Assembly (NCBI GenBank): GCA_024305745.1
Contig: JAHRBS010000004.1
Location: 930,001 to 994,000, forward strand
Direction: 5' to 3'
DNA: 64,000 bases
Source: Polyporus tsugae
Taxonomy: Eukaryota; Basidiomycota; Agaricomycetes; Polyporales; Polyporaceae
Positions 60,539 to 64,000 of the stretch are shown here, piece by piece; within the stretch, counting starts at the first letter, position 1; each line of letters opens with the position of its first letter. The notes beneath the pieces are model-generated. The model ran no database searches and was not told the origin of the DNA. It was given only the letters and a program-made list of their open reading frames with translations. Both the position numbers and the translations under genes were made by a program.

Positions 60539-62619
60539 ATGCAGCCTACTACCACCCATCCTCGTTCCACCTCATCCCCCCCCTCCCCACAGCCCCCAGA
60601 GAAAAAACCCCGGTTGGAGGATCCCGTGCTCACCCCTCCTCAGTCCATTCTCGTCCAAGACCAACCCCCCGCCTCCCAACCATCACCAAACACCACCAAG
60701 AAGCCCACAAAGCACAAGAAGATAAAAAAGAACGCCCGTCGCCCTCCAGAGCCCTTTTCCTCTGACGATATCCTCACTAGGGAGGTCGCCGCTCTCCTTG
60801 GCAATGACTATGTACTCTCCCTCACCGCCCAAAACCTCGACTGGCAATCTCCATTCGACCTCTCCACCCATCTCGACCTCTCCGTCTCTCGTATCTCCCC
60901 TTCCACAGGTCTGTATCCGCTCCCTCGGCTCTCTTCCCTTGCATCCTCTCGCTTCTCTTTCTATTCAACCCAACACACTCCCCACTCTTACTTCAGCCGA
61001 TTCTCCTTACCTTTCCCAGACAATGTCTCATGACCTTCTCCTTTCCCCTCCAGGCGAATCCCTCTCCATTGCAGAGCACAACGGTACCAAGTGGGTGATC
61101 GTCACCCCCCTCTCCCTCCCAGGCGAACGCATTCGCGCTCGCGTTTATCGCCATTCACGCCTTCATTCCCATGCCGACCTTCTCGAGATCCTCGACCCCA
61201 ATCCAAACTGGAGGGACATGTCCCGAGTACAGTGTCAATACTTCGGCACATGTGCCGGCTGCCAATACCAGGTCGGTTCCTGCCCATCCTACCTTTCGCT
61301 TGGCATCCCTCTCATCTCCCTGCCAAGATGTTGTCCTATGACCAGCAACTCAATCTCAAGCGTGATACCGTCCTCGAGGCCTACAACAATTACTCTAGTC
61401 CGTCTCATCCTCCTCATGCCCTTCACTCACACAGACTTAACCATCACGTCATCTATTACGTCCAGCCATATCTCCGGAACTCATTCCTCCCATTCAGTCC
61501 ACCATTGCATCACCCCTGCAATATCATTACAGGACCAAATTAACTCCTCATTTCCAGCGGCCTCCATTCTCTTTCCAAAAAGCCCAGAAACGTGGTGATG
61601 CTCCCGTCATAGAGGGCAAGCCCGACTGGCTCAAGATCGGCTTCCATCAAGTCGGTACTAGGCATGTAATGGACATTGAGGTAAGCCCATATCCGTATGT
61701 CTTCTCTCATTCCCTTGGCTCATGTAAGCCACAGGACTGCCCTATCGCTACGCCTGTCATCAACAAGGCCCTCGGTCCTGTAAGAGACAACGTGATCAAG
61801 TATGCCTCCTCCTGTTCTCGGCAAAGCACAGGCTAATTGGGTTGCAGAAACGTCGCGAAATTAAAAAACGGCGCGACTCTCCTTTTGCGCGACTCGCTAT
61901 CGCCTGATTCCCCCGCGGACAACAGTCCAGTCGCGTCTGGCTCCACAGTGGAAGAGGACGGTCACGTTTGCGTTACCGACCAGAAGGGCACCGTACGCGA
62001 ACGCGTAGGTGACATGCTCTTCGAGTACACCGCCGGCACCTTCTTCCAGAACAACAACTCTGCCCTGGTCCCCCTCACGTCATACGTGCGCGATGCTGCC
62101 TTCCCAGCCACGAACGCATCAGAAGGCACCGGGAAGCCGACGCACCTCGTCGACGCGTATTGCGGGAGCGGTCTGTTCTCGATCATGCTCGCGCGCCATT
62201 TCGACAGGGTCGCCGGCATCGAGCTCTCGGCCGAGTCGATTCGTGCAGCACAGCGCAACGCGGAGCTGAACGCTCTCTCGGCCGACAAGATCTCGTTCAT
62301 GGCTGGCGATGCCGCGAACATCTTCGACACCGTCCTGGATTTCCCCAGGGAACGCACTGTACTCATCTTAGACCCCCCGAGGAAGGGCACCGACGAACGA
62401 TTCATTGAACAGATGATTGCGTTTGGTGCGAGCACCGTCGTCTATGTTAGCTGCAACGTGCATACACAGGCACGGGATGTCGGTCAGATACTGCAGAGGA
62501 GTGAGGCGAAGGCGAAGGAGGAAGGAGGGAAACATTATGTGTTGGAGAGCTTGCGCGGGCTGGATCTGTTCCCGCAGACCGCACATGTAGAAGCCATCGC
62601 AGTCATGAGGCTTGTGTAA
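60539..62619 (+). CDS. TRM2: tRNA (uracil-5-)-methyltransferase TRM2
   Basis: Makes 5-methyluridine at position 54 of tRNA with S-adenosylmethionine. Six exons: 60539-60908, 61054-61271, 61328-61397, 61466-61680, 61735-61799 and 61848-62619. They give 569 residues. A P/S/T- and K-rich leader is followed by a TRAM-like region (GERIRARVYRHSR), a cysteine cluster C-x5-C-x2-C (CQYFGTCAGCQYQ), the RTKLTPHF segment, IEDCPIAT, the SAM motif LVDAYCGSGLFSI, and the catalytic cysteine in VYVSCNVHTQARD. An alternative start at 60353 in the same frame adds 62 residues with many R and S and no acid, like a mitochondrial presequence. A GTGAGT stands within that extension, so it may instead be a spliced leader. 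The intron before 61328 ends in CAAG. Confidence 0.94.
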
Positions 62620-62734
62620 TCCAAGATTATTATCCTACTAGTAATGTACATGCCGAGTTGAATCGAGCTTGTCCATCGTGTCCAATTACTAGCATAACGT
62701 TAGGTCATCCGTCCTGGGGTCCGTCGCTGTTCGT

Positions 62735-64000
62735 TTAATGGGAAACCTTCTCCGAGGAAGTCACGTCCCCCAACTTCTGACCGACTTTGACCTTCTGACC
62801 GGAGGAGACGAAAAAGTCAAAGTTGTGCGGCGCTTCGAAGACGAGAACGACGGTGCTTCCGAGGCAGAAACCGCCCATCTCCTCACCCTTCATGAGCGGC
62901 TGGCCGTTGAGGATTGGGGACGCCGCGGAGTAAACGGCTTCAGTGAAGGTTCCCACAGGATGGTCTCGACGCGAACCGACGTTGGTGCGTAATGCCTAGA
63001 CAAGCGTCAGCACGTTGCATAGAACTGAGGGAACAGCGTGCATTACGCACTTCATCAAAGTTGACCTTGATGCTCCCGACGTTCGTCGCGCCGACGGGAA
63101 CCATACTGAAGAAACCGTGCTTCCACCGCCCAAGAAGAGCAACTCGCTCGTTCAGAACAAATAGGTTCTCCAACCTTTTCGCCATCCAGGGCGAGACGGA
63201 GAACAAATCACCTAAATTGAAGCGTGAATATGACATGCGGTGTGAAGGAAACAATACGAGATTACGTACCGACAAAGTGCCGCCTACGCTCAACGACCCA
63301 TGCGGCAGCACTATGGAAGCGGTGGTAATCACCAGGCGCCAGGTAGATGACAACAAAGAACGTCTCGTTCCCCGGTTTCGTCCGCACGCTCGTGAAGCTG
63401 TCCCTGCGTACTGCGGTGGGGCGCAGCCCGACCTCGGTAGCCATGTTGACATCCTGCGCGACGGACTCCGTGAGTGGCTGGTCGCGAGGCACGGATGCGT
63501 CCACGCGCTCCCCGTGTTTCTTAGCAGAGGCGCCTGTCCGCACAGCACCGTCTGCGTTTGGGGGAGACGTCTCGACGGCGGGCGTCGATGTGCCAGAAGA
63601 TGACGGTGTCGACGTGCCGAGTAGATCCTGGAGACTGTACTCGATGCCATTAATCTCCGCGAAGTGACGATGGTTCACCTCCTCCATCTTCTGGTCAGGG
63701 AACTCGACCGTCGCTGCGGCTGGGCTGCCCGGTCGCGCGACGCCAAGAAGGGCATCGACGGAGTAGGTGCTGCCCTTGACTTGCTCGATTCGGCCATCCT
63801 TGATCACACCGAAGTGGAGCACACGACCGTCGGCCGGGCTGACCTACACCGCAGTGCCGAATGAGAAGACGAGGAAACGAGAGGAAGGACGGATGTATCG
63901 TACGAGGACTGCGTCAGCAATGGGGCGTGCGCCATCCTTGAGCTTTCTGTAGAAGAAATCTCCGAGGCTGGCGTACTGCGTGAGGTCTTGAGGGTCGATC
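62735..64000 (-). CDS. PSD1: Phosphatidylserine decarboxylase, 3' part
   Basis: Minus-strand gene that continues past the right edge; its 5' end is missing. The visible part starts within [14 protein letters not shown], then [32 protein letters not shown], and a serine/threonine/proline-rich insert (about 63470-63620). [53 protein letters not shown] and [20 protein letters not shown] follow. The LGST motif is the self-cleavage site that makes the pyruvoyl group; the ending [10 protein letters not shown] is typical. The enzyme makes phosphatidylethanolamine from phosphatidylserine. The mitochondrial PSD1 form is preferred because no C2 domain is seen, but the N-terminus is outside the window. 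The gene is tail to tail with TRM2, 115 bp apart. Confidence 0.95.

Overview
This is nuclear DNA from a filamentous basidiomycete, almost certainly an agaricomycete (mushroom or wood-decay lineage). The signs are dense, GC-rich, intron-rich genes with introns mostly 48-65 nt long, CT-rich stretches before some start codons, and a cytoplasmic dynein heavy chain gene that encodes only the tail half, an arrangement known from Agaricomycetes such as Schizophyllum commune. I see no ribosomal RNA, no convincing tRNA, no CRISPR array and no intact transposon. About 28 genes are recognisable. All exon models are mine, read by eye; almost all were checked for reading phase across splice sites.

Layout. 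1-153: 5' end of an ESCRT-0 VPS27-like gene (minus). 462-6821: RPB1. 7335-10743: retromer VPS35. 11011-11513: relic of a fungal protein kinase. 11680-12838 (minus): BCP1. 13099-14437: DNAJC17/Cwf23-like. 14620-15040: doubtful gene fragment. 15502-17278: FAD oxidoreductase. 17459-21340 (minus): meiotic MSH4. 21546-23456 (minus): VPS72/SWC2. 23713-24280: mitochondrial ribosomal protein. 24502-25732 (minus): GET2-like. 25806-27066: broken SEC13 copy. 27564-28538: coiled-coil protein, possibly HAUS1-like. 28902-30360: ArfGAP. 30564-33132 (minus): leukotriene-A4-hydrolase-type aminopeptidase. 33381-34075: RPA12. 34166-34534 (minus): OST5. 34847-35634: YOP1. 36507-38080 (minus): ARG1. 38899-39788: flavin-binding PNPOx-like protein. 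41665-44311: UNC93-like membrane protein. 46462-47604 (minus): RTF2. 47879-48545: MED21. 48784-50753: DBF2/SID2 kinase. 51344-55499 (minus): dynein heavy chain tail DHC1. 56007-57739: branched-chain 2-oxoacid dehydrogenase E2. 57935-60133 (minus): MAM3/CNNM. 60539-62619: TRM2. 62735 to the end (minus): phosphatidylserine decarboxylase.

These are mostly housekeeping genes and do not form one pathway. Themes are transcription (RPB1, RPA12, MED21, VPS72), membrane traffic and ER shape (VPS27, VPS35, ArfGAP, YOP1, GET2, OST5, the SEC13 relic), and chromosome or cell-cycle work (MSH4, RTF2, DBF2, DHC1). Many neighbours are divergent pairs separated by 200-500 bp, so shared promoters are likely.

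I did not find a clearly new multi-gene system. The most interesting signals are in gene structure: a probable 3-nt exon next to a 10-nt exon in MAM3, 10-nt and 17-nt exons in the UNC93-like gene, three GC-AG introns, about eleven introns ending in AAG, the split dynein, the decayed SEC13 and kinase copies, and a 14-bp perfect inverted repeat between ARG1 and its neighbour.
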